From assembly GCA_033239525.1 (NCBI GenBank), contig BSYO01000014.1, positions 8,059,154 through 8,123,153 of the forward strand: a DNA stretch of 64,000 nucleotides, written 5' to 3'. Below the pieces are notes generated by a model. That model was given only the letters and a program-made list of their open reading frames with translations, made no database searches and was not told where the DNA came from. The position numbers and the translations under genes were made by a program. Positions within the stretch are counted from its first letter, which is position 1; every line of letters starts with the position of its first letter. Of this stretch, positions 50,500-62,572 are shown in pieces. Origin of the DNA: Nepenthes gracilis. Taxonomy: Eukaryota; Streptophyta; Magnoliopsida; Caryophyllales; Nepenthaceae.

Positions 50500-50791
50500 A
50501 TTAATAGAGAGGAGCCAGAAAGTTTTAACGAAGCCTTAGAGGACAAGTATAAAAAGGAGTGGATGAAGGCAATGCTGGACGAGATAAGTTCACTACATGA
50601 GAATCACACTTTTGAACTGATCGAATTGTCGAAGGAAAAATGAGCACTAAAGAACAAGTGGGTCTTCCGATTAAAGACTATAAGCACAACCCATAATCGA
50701 TGTATAAGGTAAGGTTGATGGTAAAAAGTTTCAACCAACAGAAGGGCATCGAATTTTATCAAATCTTCGCTCCGATTGTGAAGAGGTCTTC
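50500..50791 (+). pseudogene. Copia reverse transcriptase, N-terminal stub
   Basis: KEWMKAMLDEISSLHENHTF and KNKWVFRLK are the start of copia RT, followed by fragments of the KARLVAKGFTQ and APVVK regions with stops and shifts. It ends where LTR A begins. Confidence 0.8.
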
Positions 50792-50979
50792 TATAATATT
50801 TCGAATTTTCATCTGATTTAATTAGGATTATTTATTATTATTTTGGGTAATTTAGTCATAATAAAAATTAATTAAATATTATAAAATTTTAGGTGATATT
50901 TAAATTTATTAGGCTAGTATCTGAAGTGTGTCCATTCGGTTGCCTGAGTATTGATTTAGATTTTGGGATTAAAAGAAAA

Positions 50980-50982
<3 letters not shown>

Positions 50983-51027
<45 letters not shown>

Positions 51028-51032
51028 GTGTA

Positions 51033-51100
<68 letters not shown>

Positions 51101-51101
51101 T
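50983..51101. repeat. (AAT)n microsatellite in LTR A
   Basis: More than 30 trinucleotide units with one interruption (ACGTGTAATAT near 51028). It produces artificial poly-Ile/poly-Leu frames on the minus strand. Confidence 0.95.
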
Positions 51102-52271
51102 GATAGGAGAGGAGAGAATTGGAGAGGCAGAGTCTAGCAATGCAAAGAAGAGAGGAAGGAGAGGAGAGAGAAAGAGAGAGAGGGAGCCACCAGATATAGA
51201 CAGAAAGAGAAAAAATGAGGTTTCGGGTACGATTTTGTGCACGAGCCAATTAAAGAAGTGGTAAATCGGGTCGAGGCAAGTGTACTCACACCCTTTTCTT
51301 TCGTTCTTTTTGATTTTTTTTCGATCGCCTTTAGGTATTATTATCCCGATACTTGACCCAGGTATGTATTTGTGATACTCATGGCTTGATTATATATATA
51401 TATATATGAATTTCATATCCAAATTTATAGAAATTGATCAATTTTTGCACTAAACCCTAACCCCGTGCTCAAATGGTTTCAGCCTCCAATTTTTGGGTCT
51501 TTTGCATATATTGGGTCTAGAACATCATTACCCATATCCTATATAAGTTAATTTATCAATTGGATATCTAATTTGGTAGTTTTATATAGATTTTTACTCA
51601 TTGGAACCCTAACCCACGCCCAGACCTCATTTAAGCATTTATTTCGATTTTTATGTATAAATTGGCTTGATTTTATGATTATCCATATCTTGAATTTGAT
51701 AATTTATACATTGGATGCCCGAGTTTTTTAGAATCGTCCAATATGCACAACCGGGTATCATTCACACACGGGTACTATTCACCTGAGTTTCTTTAATAAA
51801 TTTTGCATAATTTTTGCGTTAATTAATTGTTAATTAAGTTATATATATATTCTCATGTGCTTAATTATATATTTCAAAAAATATGTTCATTAAACAATTG
51901 TGTACGAAATGTTGTCCGGAAGCCTCTAAAGTTACAATTGCCTTTCAGAGGCAAGAATTTCTATTCTTCCCTATATTTATGATATTCATATATGCAAATT
52001 AAGTCATGAGAAGATTTAAATCCAAAAGAAAGATAAAAATCGTGCAAGTATTTGAAAAAAAAATTCCATAATTTGTTATATGATTGATTTGTTCTCCCAG
52101 ATGGAGAAAATTATGAAAGAAGTTTGGTAGACCTCCCCTCAAAGAATAAAAAATTATAAAATTAAGACCACAGATTTATATTTTGGAGGGTAATATTTCT
52201 TTGCATGCCATTGGTATGGCAGTGGAGACTCAATGATTGTCTTGATCGTGTATTGTAACAGCTGATATTTT

Positions 52272-52413
52272 TGGCAAGCCTTAGGATATTACTGTAGAAA
52301 GACAAGGACTGCCTCTGGGCCTCGGGGAATATAGGGGCATATGTGATTTGTTTGGCCCACCTCCGGGTAGATAATAGGAACGTATGACCTTAGATCATGA
52401 GGTTATCATGAGC
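52272..52413 (+). other. Conserved LTR block and H1 hairpin (LTR A)
   Basis: Block with AAGCCTTAGGATATTACTG near 52275. H1: GATCATG (52393-52399) and CATGAGC (52407-52413), loop AGGTTAT, one mismatch in the stem. Preceded by CCTTA as in LTR B and element C. Confidence 0.5.
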
Positions 52414-53119
52414 TTACTAGTTCTAATCCGCGAAGATAAATAATTATGCATAATATATATCCCAAGGAGATGAAGGATAACATATAAGAAATCAATTGTA
52501 TTCCGAAAGTATATTCGATTATATTTTATATTTACGCATCCTCATTATACTCATATATCTCTTTTTGCTTTATTTCGCTTATATTGTTATCGTCTTTGAT
52601 TATATTGCACTTGCTAAATATTTGACCCACCCTTACTACCTCTCATTGCCTCCAAATTAGTATAGGCCTATTATACTCGATGAGACAGCCTAGAGATTAC
52701 AAGCGAATTAGGCTCTGAATTTAGAAGATCATATCGAAGACTTATAATTTATAGTTTTGCATACGTTATGGATATTTGTATATATTTATATTTCAATTGG
52801 ACTTATTAATGTATATTGTACATAAGACTGATGACCAAATAATTTAGTTTTTATTGTCGTTTAGATTTATTTATATTTTTGCAAGTTATTTGTAATAGGT
52901 ACCGAGTGGTATCTTTCATTGGCTGATGTTGTGTTTAGGTACACAACATTGGATCCATGAATAATATGTGGCAATTGGATCCTGTGAGGAGTTGTTCTTA
53001 TATGTTGTCGAATTTAGGGATTATTTGGATATATTTTATTTAGATTTTTATATTGACGGATATTCGTATTACAGAAAAAAACTTTGCGAATTTTAGGAAG
53101 AATATTACAGTCCATCATA

Positions 53120-53318
53120 GTTAGTATCAAAGAAAAGAGATGTCTTAGATTTGATTTGAATCTTATGCGGAAGCTTAGGTAAGATTAAGATTGATTGAAG
53201 AAGTAGACGTATGCATAGGACAATTGAGTTAGATTAGATAATTTTAGTTATCCTAGATGGCTAGCTTAGACTTGAACTAAGTTAGAGCTAGAGAATTAGT
53301 TTGGTTGTTCAGCTTACG
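53120..53318 (+). other. Leader of element A with primer binding site relic
   Basis: Starts with TTAGTATCAAAG (compare TGGTATCAGAGC). Homologous to 55677-55831 (shared GCGGAAGCTTAGG and GGCTAGCTTAG-like stretches). Truncated by LTR B. Confidence 0.65.
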
Positions 53319-55676
53319 TGTAAGGTATCGGTTCCTAAAATAACGTAAATCCTATCAATTAAGTTAACATAATCAATATAATTAACTTTGGGATAAGCAA
53401 ATTTTGAAAAATTGAGAATTTGAACAAAGTCTAGGAAGACGTAGAGCTGGGCTGCCATGGCCTCGAGCCCAACAGGAGGCACAAATTCTAGCAAGGCCAA
53501 GCTCATTGCTGGCTCGAGCCAAAAGGCAGGCGCCAAAAACAGATTCATTGGCGCTCGCCGAGAGCTCCCCATGCGCAATTTTTCTTCGCCATTTTTCTAC
53601 TTTTCAGAAGAAAACAAGAGAGAGGGAGAGGGAAGAGGAAAAGAGAGAAGGGGAGATGAATGCCCGTGAGTCCGATTCTATCTGAGAGACAGTTAGAAAG
53701 GTGATAGATCGGACCAAGGTAAGAACCCTCATATCCTCCTCTTTCATTTTCTTGCACTTTTACTTTATTTTCTTCTGGTATTTTCGTTTTGATACCCAAT
53801 TAAATTTATATTTTATGCTTCTCATAATCTCAGCATTCATCTATGATTATTTGGATTCCAAATTTGTCGTTTAGGCATGGTTTTGGACATAAAAAATCAT
53901 AACCCTTGCACTGAGCATGAAATCCCATGAAAATTTTGGGGCTTTTGATTAATTTAGGACTAGAATTTGATTATGTATGACTTGGGTAAGTTAATTTATT
54001 TGTTGGTTATCCGAATTTGTAGTTATATAAGGAAATTCGTTCGTGAAGCCCTTAGCCCACACCCAGACACTGTTTGAGCTTCAATTTGGAGTTAAATATA
54101 TAAATTGACTTAGAATTATAGTTACCTATGCCTTAGGTTTGATAAATTACCCGTTGGATGTCCGAAATTTCAAGAATTAATCGATATGTGTATCGGTGCA
54201 CTGTTCACGGGTACTATTTACCCAAGGATTTCGGATGATATTTTGTATAATTGTCCTATGTTTAAGTGCTGATCAATTGATATGTATGTATGTATAAGTT
54301 TGACTATGTAACCTAGAAGCTTCAGTATGTCCAATTGTGAAGAAAATCCATATCCAAAAGCCATTCAAGTCAATATACTTCTTCTGGTAAGGATTCTGAA
54401 TATGATATCCGTATGTACATGATATTAAGTTATGAAAAGATTTAAATTCGCAAGCAAGATAATAAGAATATAAAAATTTGGAGGGAGATTCCACATTTGG
54501 AATTTTGATAGTTTTGTATCTCTAAAATGGAGAGGTTTGAAATAAGTTATGTTTCGGAAAGAAGTCCAGTGGAACCTCTCTTAAAAGAATAAGTAACCAT
54601 GAAATTAGGACTCGGATTCATATTTTGACGAGTAATGTCCCCAGGCATGTCACTAGTGTGACAGTGGAGATTGAAGGATTTGTCCTGACTGCATGTTATC
54701 GCGAGTGATACAACATACCTTAGGACATTACAGTGGTAATCAAGGATAACTTCGTCCAAGTAGTGATATGTGATCCGTCTCTCCTCGGGGCGTTAAATTT
54801 GGAGGAAAATTTTGAACTTTGGAATATATAAAATTGTGGGAAAAATCACAACTTTTAAACTTTGGCCTTAGATTGTAAGGAGTGAATACAATCTATCCTC
54901 GATTATTCGCCCTTTTGGCTTGTAGGGTCTACAAGACCGGGTCCGTAAAGATGAATAATTATACTTAAATGTATGTCCTATAAAAAATAAAAACAAAGAA
55001 AGAAGTAAATTACTCTCCAAGCATGTCTGTTCTAGTTTCATTTATGCATATCTTCCATATTCATATATCTCTCTTCTGTTTTAGTTTTACTATGATTGTT
55101 CAGTACTTTGTTATGATGTACTTATTGAGCTATTAGCTCACTCTAACCTTTCTTCCTTTCAGATGAGAGTTACAAGCTGACACCTAATTAGTTAGAACAA
55201 TGAGAGGGATTTGCTTAAGGAGATTGCTGGACTTGGAGGCTTGGTGGCTTTGCATATGTTTAATATACCGAAATGTAAATAGTCAATGCTATGTATTAAT
55301 TGTGATATGATGTTTATTATTATGGATCTAGTTTTCGCTTCTATAATTTTAATTTTTGATTTTTTTAGGTTTAGATGGCATCTCTCTTAGATCCAATACG
55401 GTAATTAGAAATATTATGTTGGAGCCATGGATGATATTATAAAATTGTTGATCCTATTTATGTGTTGGAAAGTAAACTGTGAAGCTTTGGATAATTATGT
55501 GCTTGTACAGGTTTATTTAAACAGGTTATATTTTTTTAATTTTCATCTAATTGTAGAAGAAACTCTGCCAAAATTTATGCAGAATTTATTATCTAAAATA
55601 TTAGTCTATGGATTTTTATTTGATTAAGTATGGCAATTAACGTAGGGTCTTAAATGATAGGATCCGTTCTGTCACA
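53319..55676 (+). repeat. Chromovirus 5' LTR B
   Basis: 2358 bp. Starts TGTAAGGTATCGGTTCC and ends TCTGTCACA, followed by the primer binding site relic TGATATTAG. Its body aligns with LTR A (for example CCCACACCCAGAC near 54060 and CCCACGCCCAGAC near 51615). Confidence 0.8.
54713..54935 (+). other. Conserved LTR block and hairpins H1 and H2 (LTR B)
   Basis: Block: CCTTAGGACATTACAGTGG then TAATCAAGGATAAC (54718-54750). H1: GATTGTA (54871-54877) and TACAATC (54887-54893), loop AGGAGTGAA. H2: CTTGTAG (54919-54925) and CTACAAG (54929-54935), loop GGT. Both stems differ from 22677-22742 by paired, compensating changes. Confidence 0.62.
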
Positions 55677-55831
55677 AATGATATTAGAAAAAAAGAGATG
55701 CCTTAGATGTAATTTGAATCGTATGCGAAAGCTTAGGATCAATTGCGATCGATTGGATAAGTGGATGCAGGAATAAGAAAAATTAAATTACAATGGATAG
55801 TCCTAACTATTCCGGTCAGCTAGCTTAGGTT
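55677..55831 (+). other. Leader of element B with primer binding site relic
   Basis: TGATATTAGAAAAAAAGAGATGCC and the following sequence match the leader at 53120-53318 (core TGATATTAG). It breaks off exactly where element C's LTR begins. Confidence 0.65.
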
Positions 55832-56524
55832 TGTGTGACGGACCGGGTTATTTATCCGAATAACCCCTCCGTCAATAAACTAATATAGTTTAATATTTAA
55901 TAATTTTTGTAGAAAATTGGGCAGAGTTCTCCCAGAAATTTGAGCGCTTACCAAAATACAGGTACTTGCAAGAAACTCTGCACAACATCCACAGATATAA
56001 TTTAAAATCATACACAGGATCTCCGTTCCACTAAACCTTAGTAGTGGTACCGGCGTCATAACTCAGGTATGACGTCGGCGGAGGTAAAGATGCCAACTAT
56101 AGAACCCAAGCATAACCACAAAAATAAGCGTGGAAGCGTTATAATCCATCATACAAAATCAAACCATTTATCCACAAAATCTCTCATGCCATACATAGTC
56201 AAAATAGATCCTCGAGGTTTCTTCAAAATCCACGTTGTCGATCTTACTTCTTGGTCCTACTGTTTCGTCGGGCATCGGGGCATTTTCATCAAAAAGAGAG
56301 TGCAAGGGTGAGCTTAGCGCTCGGCAAGTATGATCATAACTCACTATCAAGCTATGGATGATATAATCATAAAGAGGGGTAACATGCAATCAAAATATCA
56401 TGGAATATGGAAGGGAAAGAACATTCAATTATCATTTAACTTATGTTTTCACATTTTTACTTTAATCTTTGCGGACCAGGGCCAGTAGGTCGTACTAGCA
56501 AACGATGCGGGAGGACGAGGAAAG

Positions 56525-56692
56525 GATCATGATTCTACCCCATGATCTAAGGCCGTGAGGGATTATCTTTAGCGACCCTCCGTTGGGTCGTGCACATCAT
56601 ATCGTGCCATATCGTATCGCCCCATTCCCCCGGGGTACCAGGGCAGTCCTCGTTCTTCCACAATAGTATCCTAAGGCGTGACACGGACACCA
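56525..56692 (-). other. Conserved LTR hairpin H1 and block (element C, 3' LTR)
   Basis: H1: GATCATG (56525-56531) and CATGATC (56541-56547), 9-nt loop. The sense strand has CCTTAGATCATGGGG, as in LTR A and LTR B. The block with ACGCCTTAGGATACTATTG is at 56650-56692. The 5' LTR has the same hairpin at 63263-63285. Confidence 0.58.
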
Positions 56693-57610
56693 CCTGCTTA
56701 CACACAAGCAGCCGGAATACGTGGCCCAAGTATTCTTCGGGTTTATACCATGATGGACGTGTCAAGCCAAAGAATACTACCCATTTGAGAATCCATGGCC
56801 CTAGTTTCATGATTCTTCTTTTCATCATTCCTTTGAAGGAAAGTCCACCGTGTCTCATATATCGTATCTCCCATCTCAAGGGAGGTTTCATCACATCTCC
56901 CACCTCACGGGAGGTTTCATCAATCATATATTCTTTGTGGACTTCCTTCCGTTTCATCTTCTCATAGGTTCTCATCTTTCTCATCTGTACTTGGAGATTT
57001 TGGCATTTTTCATAGTTCATAAGCATGTTTGACAGTATTCCAACGGATTTGGAATTCCTTATCGTCGATGAGTCAATCTCATTGGGGTCCTCCAAAGCTC
57101 ATTTCTGAATCTTACAATTTTAAATGCCTGTTAGTCATAGTTTTCACATCAAGGGGATGCATAATTTCCATTTTCTTTTCATTTACTCTATATGAATCGT
57201 AATAGCATTTTGTTAAGGGCACGATCATTGTGAACGGACAGATCTTCATGAGATCGATTGTTCGGCTATTACTTATGCATGGTCGGGATGTGGTGATTCA
57301 TTCTTTTGGACTTTCATTTAGGATATTCTTTCATCATTAATCATGGGTTATGTGATTTTCATCGTTTGGATGGATATTGGAACGATAATTATATTAATGA
57401 TCACAGTACAACAAATAGTGAGTATGAGAATACTTGCCTCGTCGCGTACTATCACTTTAAAAACTGGCTCTCGGTCGAACTCGGACTTTATACCTTGATT
57501 TTCTCCCTTTCTCTCTCTAGGTTGACGTTTCTCTCTCTCTCCTAGCCTAAATGCTTACGGAAAGGTGTGGGGAAGAAATGGAAAGGTGTGAGAAATTGTA
57601 GGCCGACCGG

Positions 57611-57620
57611 GTATTTATAG
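57611..57620 (-). promoter_or_regulatory. TATA box of chromovirus C LTR
   Basis: Minus strand CACTATAAATACCCGG, about 360 bp from the LTR start. The 5' LTR equivalent lies beyond the window. Confidence 0.65.
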
Positions 57621-57974
57621 TGCTCGGGCCGCTCGAGCGCCTAGCGAGCGTCCGGCGCGCGAGTATTCCGGGAGGCTTCGGGAGGCTTCGGGAAAATTCG
57701 CCGGGCGGGCGGCGAGCGCGAAGGTTGCAGGCGCCGCTCGGCGGGCTCGAGCGAGCATCAGCGGAATAGTTTCAGTTCAGCTCGGCGGAGGCGAGCACGC
57801 AGAGCGGGAAGATTCGGTTTTGTGGCTCGGCGAGGCTCGAGCGGTTAGCTTGCCAACGATACTTTAACCACATTTTTGAAGATTTTCCCCCAAATCTCTT
57901 CCAAGACTCTTATTTAGGTATCCATTATGTTATTTATTATTTTACTGATTGATTTGTGAATTGGGAACCTCACA

Positions 57975-57990
57975 ACTCTCCTCTTCTTAT
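57975..57990 (-). other. Polypurine tract of chromovirus C
   Basis: Minus strand AAGAAGAGGAGAGT directly before the LTR start TGTGAGG. Confidence 0.82.
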
Positions 57991-58029
57991 AGAAATTTCG
58001 TCCCCGAAATTTAACAATGCTGAAATTTG

Positions 58030-59421
58030 AAAGAATTTTACATACCTTGAAAGAGATGGGGATACTTTTCCCGAACTTCGTCTTCTCTTTCCCATGTTGC
58101 TTCTTCACGGGAATGGTTCCGCCATAATACTTTAACAAGAGGGATTACCTTTGAGCGCAGAGTTTGTTCTTTGCGGTCAAGAATTTCTATTGGTTCTTCC
58201 ACATATGATAAGTCCTCATTGATAGCCAATGGACTATAATCAATCACGTGTGTGGGGTCATAAACATATTTTCCTAACATCGAAACATGAAAAACATTAT
58301 GTACCTCAGCAAGGCTAGGTGGTAATGCCAGTCGATATGCTACTTCGCCAACTCGCTCGAGGATCTCAAATGGTCCGATGAAACGTGGTTTTAATTTTCC
58401 CTTAACACCAAATCTGGAAACTCCCTTCCATGGTGCCACCTTAAGGAAAACAAAGTCGCCGACTTCGAATTTGAGCTCAGTTCTCCTTTGATCGGCATAA
58501 CTTACTGCCCGGCTGGGCAATCTTTAGTTTTTCAATAACTACTGCAATCTTTTCTGATGTTTCACGGATTATATCAGGGCCTAGCAGGCGCCTATCTCCT
58601 GTCTCTTCCCAATGTATGGGTGATCGACACTTCCTTCCGTAAAGTGCCTCAAAGGGAGCCATTCCGATACTCAAATGGGAAACTGTTATTGTAGGCGAAC
58701 TCGGCTAGTGCTAGGTGATCATCCCAATTTCCTTTGAACTCCAATACCGAAGCTCGAAGCATATCTTCTAATATTTGAATCGTCCACTCGGATTGTCCAT
58801 CAGTTTGAGGATGATAGGCCGTACTAAACTTCAACTTCGTTCCTAATTCACGATGTAAGCTTTCCCAAAATTTAGAAGCGAATCGTGGGTCACGATCGAC
58901 ACAATTGATCTTTGGCACACCATGAAGTTTGACAATTTCATGAATATAAAGTTGTGCTAGTTTATCACGAGTAGGTGGTCGGATGGCGATGAAATGAGCG
59001 GACTTTGTTAGTCGATCTACGATAACTTAGATCGCATCGTGGTTCCTTGGGGTTCTTGGCAACCCGGACACAAAATCCATCGATATATCTTCCCACTTCC
59101 AACCGGGATGGGTAAGGGCTGTAATAATCCAGGAGGGTTTCTTTCTTTCGCTTTTAATTGTTGACAAATAAGGCACCGGCCGACGAAGGCAACAATTTCC
59201 CTTCGCATATTTCTCCACCAGAACATTTTCCTTAGATCCTGGTACATCTTGTTTACTCCAGGATGGATTGTATATTTAGACCGATGTGCCTCTTTCATTA
59301 TCTCCTCTTTAAGATCTTTGTCGTCGGGTACACACAACCGTTCCCGAAATCTTAAAATTCCATTAGCGCGTTTATTGAAATCAACCCGGGAATCCTTACT
59401 GAGGTTGCCGGCAATATTCAT
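58030..59421 (-). pseudogene. Chromovirus C integrase and chromodomain
   Basis: Zinc-binding part: AHRSKYTIHPGVNKMYQDL ... RCLICQQLKAK (59421-59120), with H-H-C-C intact. Core: DRDPRFASKFWESLH (about 58890) and YHPQTDGQSEWTIQILED (about 58800). C-terminal part: [35 protein letters not shown]. The chromodomain is intact: [34 protein letters not shown] and EKYPHLF (58190-58040). Chromodomains guide Tekay-type elements to heterochromatin. Small frame shifts near 59020 and 58500-58670 break the frame. Confidence 0.9.
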
Positions 59422-60010
59422 AGCAGGTCCTTCTTTTGTCCTTCCTTGATTCTCGGAGGATCTCGGGTTGCACTTGTAAGAAGGATACTATCATTCTATT
59501 TCCCTTCACGAATCGCCGAATGTCATAGGACTTTAAGCAGTCTAGTATTTCCATCTGCTTGACTTGTAAACTTGCTATAAAACTGGTCCGACGACTCAGA
59601 GCATCTGCGACCACATTTGCCTTCCCGTGTTTATAAAGTATATCACAATCATAATCTTTAAGAAACTCAATCCATCGTCGTTGCCTCATGTTTAGCTCTT
59701 TTTGCGAGAATAAGTACTTGAGGCTTTGATGGTCGGAATATACTAAAAACTTTTCACCATATAGATAATGCCTCCATATTTTTAGTGCGAACACCACGGC
59801 AGCTAATTCTAGGTCATGAGTCGGGTAATTTTGCTCATGGATTTTTAATTGTCGGGATCCATAAGCTATCACCTTACCCCTTTGCATTAGAACACATCCA
59901 AGGCCATACTTAGAGGCATCGCAATACACCTCGAATCCTCCCGAATTATCAGGAAGGGCTAGAATAGTGCTGACGTTAAGCAATCTTTTAGTTTCGAAAA
60001 CTTTGATCAC
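59396..60010 (-). pseudogene. Chromovirus C RNase H region
   Basis: [53 protein letters not shown] and [10 protein letters not shown], all in order and intact over 204 codons. It is separated from RT by a shift near 60020. Confidence 0.9.
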
Positions 60011-60046
60011 ACTCGTCGGTCAGGACAAAGCTTACTTCTTTCTTTG

Positions 60047-61036
60047 TTAGGCGAGTGAGGGTAATGCTATCCGAGAGAAATTTTCCACGAAAGCTTGGCG
60101 ATAATAGCCGGCCATCCCTAAGAAACTACGAACTTCTGTCACAGTCGTGGGTTGACTCCAATTGACCACTGCTTCGATTTTCTGTGGGTCCACCGAGACA
60201 CCTCCATTAGAAATTACATGACCCAAGAATACTACTTTATCCAACCAAAATTCACATTTCTTCAATTTTGCAAACAATTGGTGTTCCCGAAGAGTCTGAA
60301 GAACAATCCTCAAATGTTCCTCATGTTCCGTATGACCCTTAGAATAAATTAAGATATCATCGATAAAGACCACCACAAACTTGTCTAGGTATGGTTGTAA
60401 GACCCGATTCATTAGGTCCATGAATACGGCCGGGGCATTGGTCAGCCCGAACGGCATCACAAGGAATTCATAGTGTCCATACCTCGTCCTAAGGCCGTCT
60501 TTGCCACGTCTTCTGTTTGACGGGAATTTGGTGATATCGATTGAAGATCAATCTTTGAGAACACGAGCTCCTTGTAGTTGATCGAAAAGATCATCAATCC
60601 GTGGTAAGCGGGTACTTGTTTTTATTGTTATTTTATTTAGCTCTCGATAGTCGATGCATAACCTTAAAGACCCATCCTTTTCGTACAAATAGATGGAGCA
60701 CCCCATGGAGAAATACTAGGTCTAATGAAACCTAAATCCGAGAAGGTCTTGCAATTGTTGCTTTAACTCTTGTAGCTCGGCGGGAGCCATACGGTAGGGT
60801 GCTTTTGAAATAGGTGCTGATCCCGGCACGAGATCAATCCCAAATTCAACTTCTCGAACGAGGGGTAGAGTAGTCAATTTATCAGGGAATACATCCTCAA
60901 ACTCACACACCACTGGGATGTCTTTAATTGACAATGCATGGCTTTCTTTTACCATAACATAGGCCAAATAGGCTTGGCATCCACTTTTGAGCATATGACG
61001 GGTTTGGAGTGCCGAAATGAAGCTAGACGATTCCAC
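60047..61036 (-). pseudogene. Chromovirus C reverse transcriptase
   Basis: The N-terminal part ISKAPYRMAPAELQELKQQL (60830-60760) is followed by a frame-broken fingers region (60720-60470). The palm is then intact: [53 protein letters not shown] and [17 protein letters not shown] (one extra residue compared with GYYRRFVE). The catalytic FIDD is present. Confidence 0.9.
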
Positions 61037-62442
61037 CCGTCTGACTCCTTGAATGTGAAAAGATTCACATCCGGGGATCTCAAAATTAACCCTTTTATGA
61101 AAACAGTCAATCGTTGCATGGTTTTGGACAACGGGTCCATACCCAAAATAACATCGAACCCATGCATATCAAGGAGAATCAAATCAACGTTTAGGGGTAA
61201 TCCATTTACCTCGACTACGCATCCTGGGTAAGAAACATCAGTAAGAATGGAAGACCCTATGGGTGTGGATACCGCCAAGGTATAGTCAAGGCATACGGGT
61301 AAAATTGTAATTTGACGAGCTATTCGAGGGGAAACAAAAGAATGCGTAGACCCGGAATCAAATAATACTGAACAAGGAATTCCACAGATATAGAGCGTAC
61401 CTTCTACCACGTCGTCTGATGCTTTAGCCTCATTTGCGGATACCGCAAAGGCTTTTCCTTGAATAGTGGGCTTTGAGGCACGAATTGCTGGCGGCTGAGG
61501 GCACTCTTTTGCTTTATGTCCTACTTGACCACAGTTAAAACAACCCCCAGTCATTTTAAGACAGGGTCTATTCCCGTGCATCTTCCCACAATGTTTACAT
61601 GACCCCACCGAGGCTTGGGAGGATGACGAGTTCTGTCCACTCTTTTGACCAAAACTCAGCTGCTTGGGCTTTTTGGATGGTCCCTCCGAACTTGCCCGTG
61701 AATTGCTGCTCATTCCAGCTTTACTCAATGACCTTTTCTTGAAAAGGTCTTCTTTTGCAAGCTCTTGTTCACAAATTAAGGCTCGATCTAATACATCAGC
61801 ATATGTTGTCAGTTTGAAGGGGGCCAATTGCTTGCGGATCTCATCCCGTAAACCCGACAAAAACTTTCTTGCCTTCTTTTCTTCCTCATCCACCATATAA
61901 GAAGCAAATCGTGACAACTCCGTAAACCTAGCATCATATTGTGCCACAGACTGATTACCCTGTCTTAATCGAAGAAATTCCTCCTCCTTCTGGATACGGA
62001 GGCTGGAGGGAAAATATTTTTCCAAAAATGCATCCTCAAACATGTGCCATGAAATTTCCTCCTCCGGAACGCCCAAGGCTCTCTTTTTCATTTGCCACCA
62101 ATGATGGGCCTCGCCCTCGAGCCGATAAGATGCAAATAATACTCGATCTTCTTCTGGACATCGAATTACAGAAAATACTTTCTTTATTCTTTCTAACCAC
62201 GTATCTGCTTTTACGGGGTCTGGTTCCCCCAGAAATTCCGGAACTCGTTCTTGAACAAAAGCGATCATATGCGAGATGGTCCCAGATTTGCGGGGGCCGG
62301 CATTGGAGCGGGGAATAGGGTCGAGATTTCGTTGCCCCAAGGCCTCGATAACATCGCCATTCGGCCCAAAAGATTCATATACTCAGCCTCCCGATCTTGA
62401 AATTTGGTTGTTGCCTTGAGATCTTCTACGTCTGGGTGGCAT
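60949..62442 (-). pseudogene. Chromovirus C gag and protease
   Basis: A likely gag start is at 62442 (MPPRRRRSQGNN), but a stop and shift near 62385 separate it from the long frame below 62340. That frame has WLERIKKVFSVIRCPEED, HHWWQMKKRALGVPEEE, FLEKYFPSSLRIQKEEEF, the CCHC knuckle CFNCGQVGHKAKEC (about 61550) and protease LFDSGSTHSFVSPRIA (about 61360) with FDVILGMDPLSK. The frame is open for 463 codons to 60949. Confidence 0.9.
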
Positions 62443-62557
62443 CTTTTACTTAAACGAAATCATTAATTAGAATCGACTAAACTAATAACTTTAATGACTA
62501 GGGTCCTCTATCCTAAGCTTCCATGAAGGATTGATTGATCCTATGGCATCAACCTCT

Positions 62558-62569
62558 CTGACGATACCA
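62558..62569 (-). other. Primer binding site of chromovirus C
   Basis: Minus strand TGGTATCGTCAG, three bases after the LTR end; close to TGGTATCAGAGC (initiator tRNA-Met). Confidence 0.8.
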
Positions 62570-62572
62570 ATC

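Larger units (their letters stand above)
47244..50791 (+). mobile_element. Ty1/copia retrotransposon, 5' half, cut by LTR A
   Basis: Starts with an 839-bp LTR (TGTTGGG ... CCCAATA), then a Met-type primer binding site, gag, protease, integrase and the beginning of RT. This domain order (integrase before RT) defines Ty1/copia. The sequence stops inside RT at 50791, where a chromovirus LTR begins; the rest is not in the window. Many stops are present. Confidence 0.9.
50792..53119 (+). repeat. Chromovirus 5' LTR A
   Basis: 2328 bp. Starts TATAATATTTCGAATTTTC (mutated TGTGAGATTTCGAA) inside the copia RT and ends TCCATCATA, followed by a primer-binding-site relic. Homologous to LTR B over most of its length. 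It contains an (AAT)n microsatellite. Confidence 0.78.
55832..57974 (-). repeat. 3' LTR of chromovirus C
   Basis: 2143 bp. The minus strand starts TGTGAGGTTCCC (57974) and ends at TGTGTGACGG (plus strand, 55832). The GC-rich U3 at 57600-57850 has many CG dinucleotides and GCTCGAGCG-type motifs, unlike the AT-rich rest. Confidence 0.92.

Noticed and set aside
50889..51249. Minus-strand frames with poly-Leu and poly-Ile
   Set aside because: Translation of the (AAT)n microsatellite in LTR A.
60949..62340. Possible intact host gene (463 codons)
   Set aside because: CCHC knuckle, capsid and protease motifs show it is chromovirus gag-protease.
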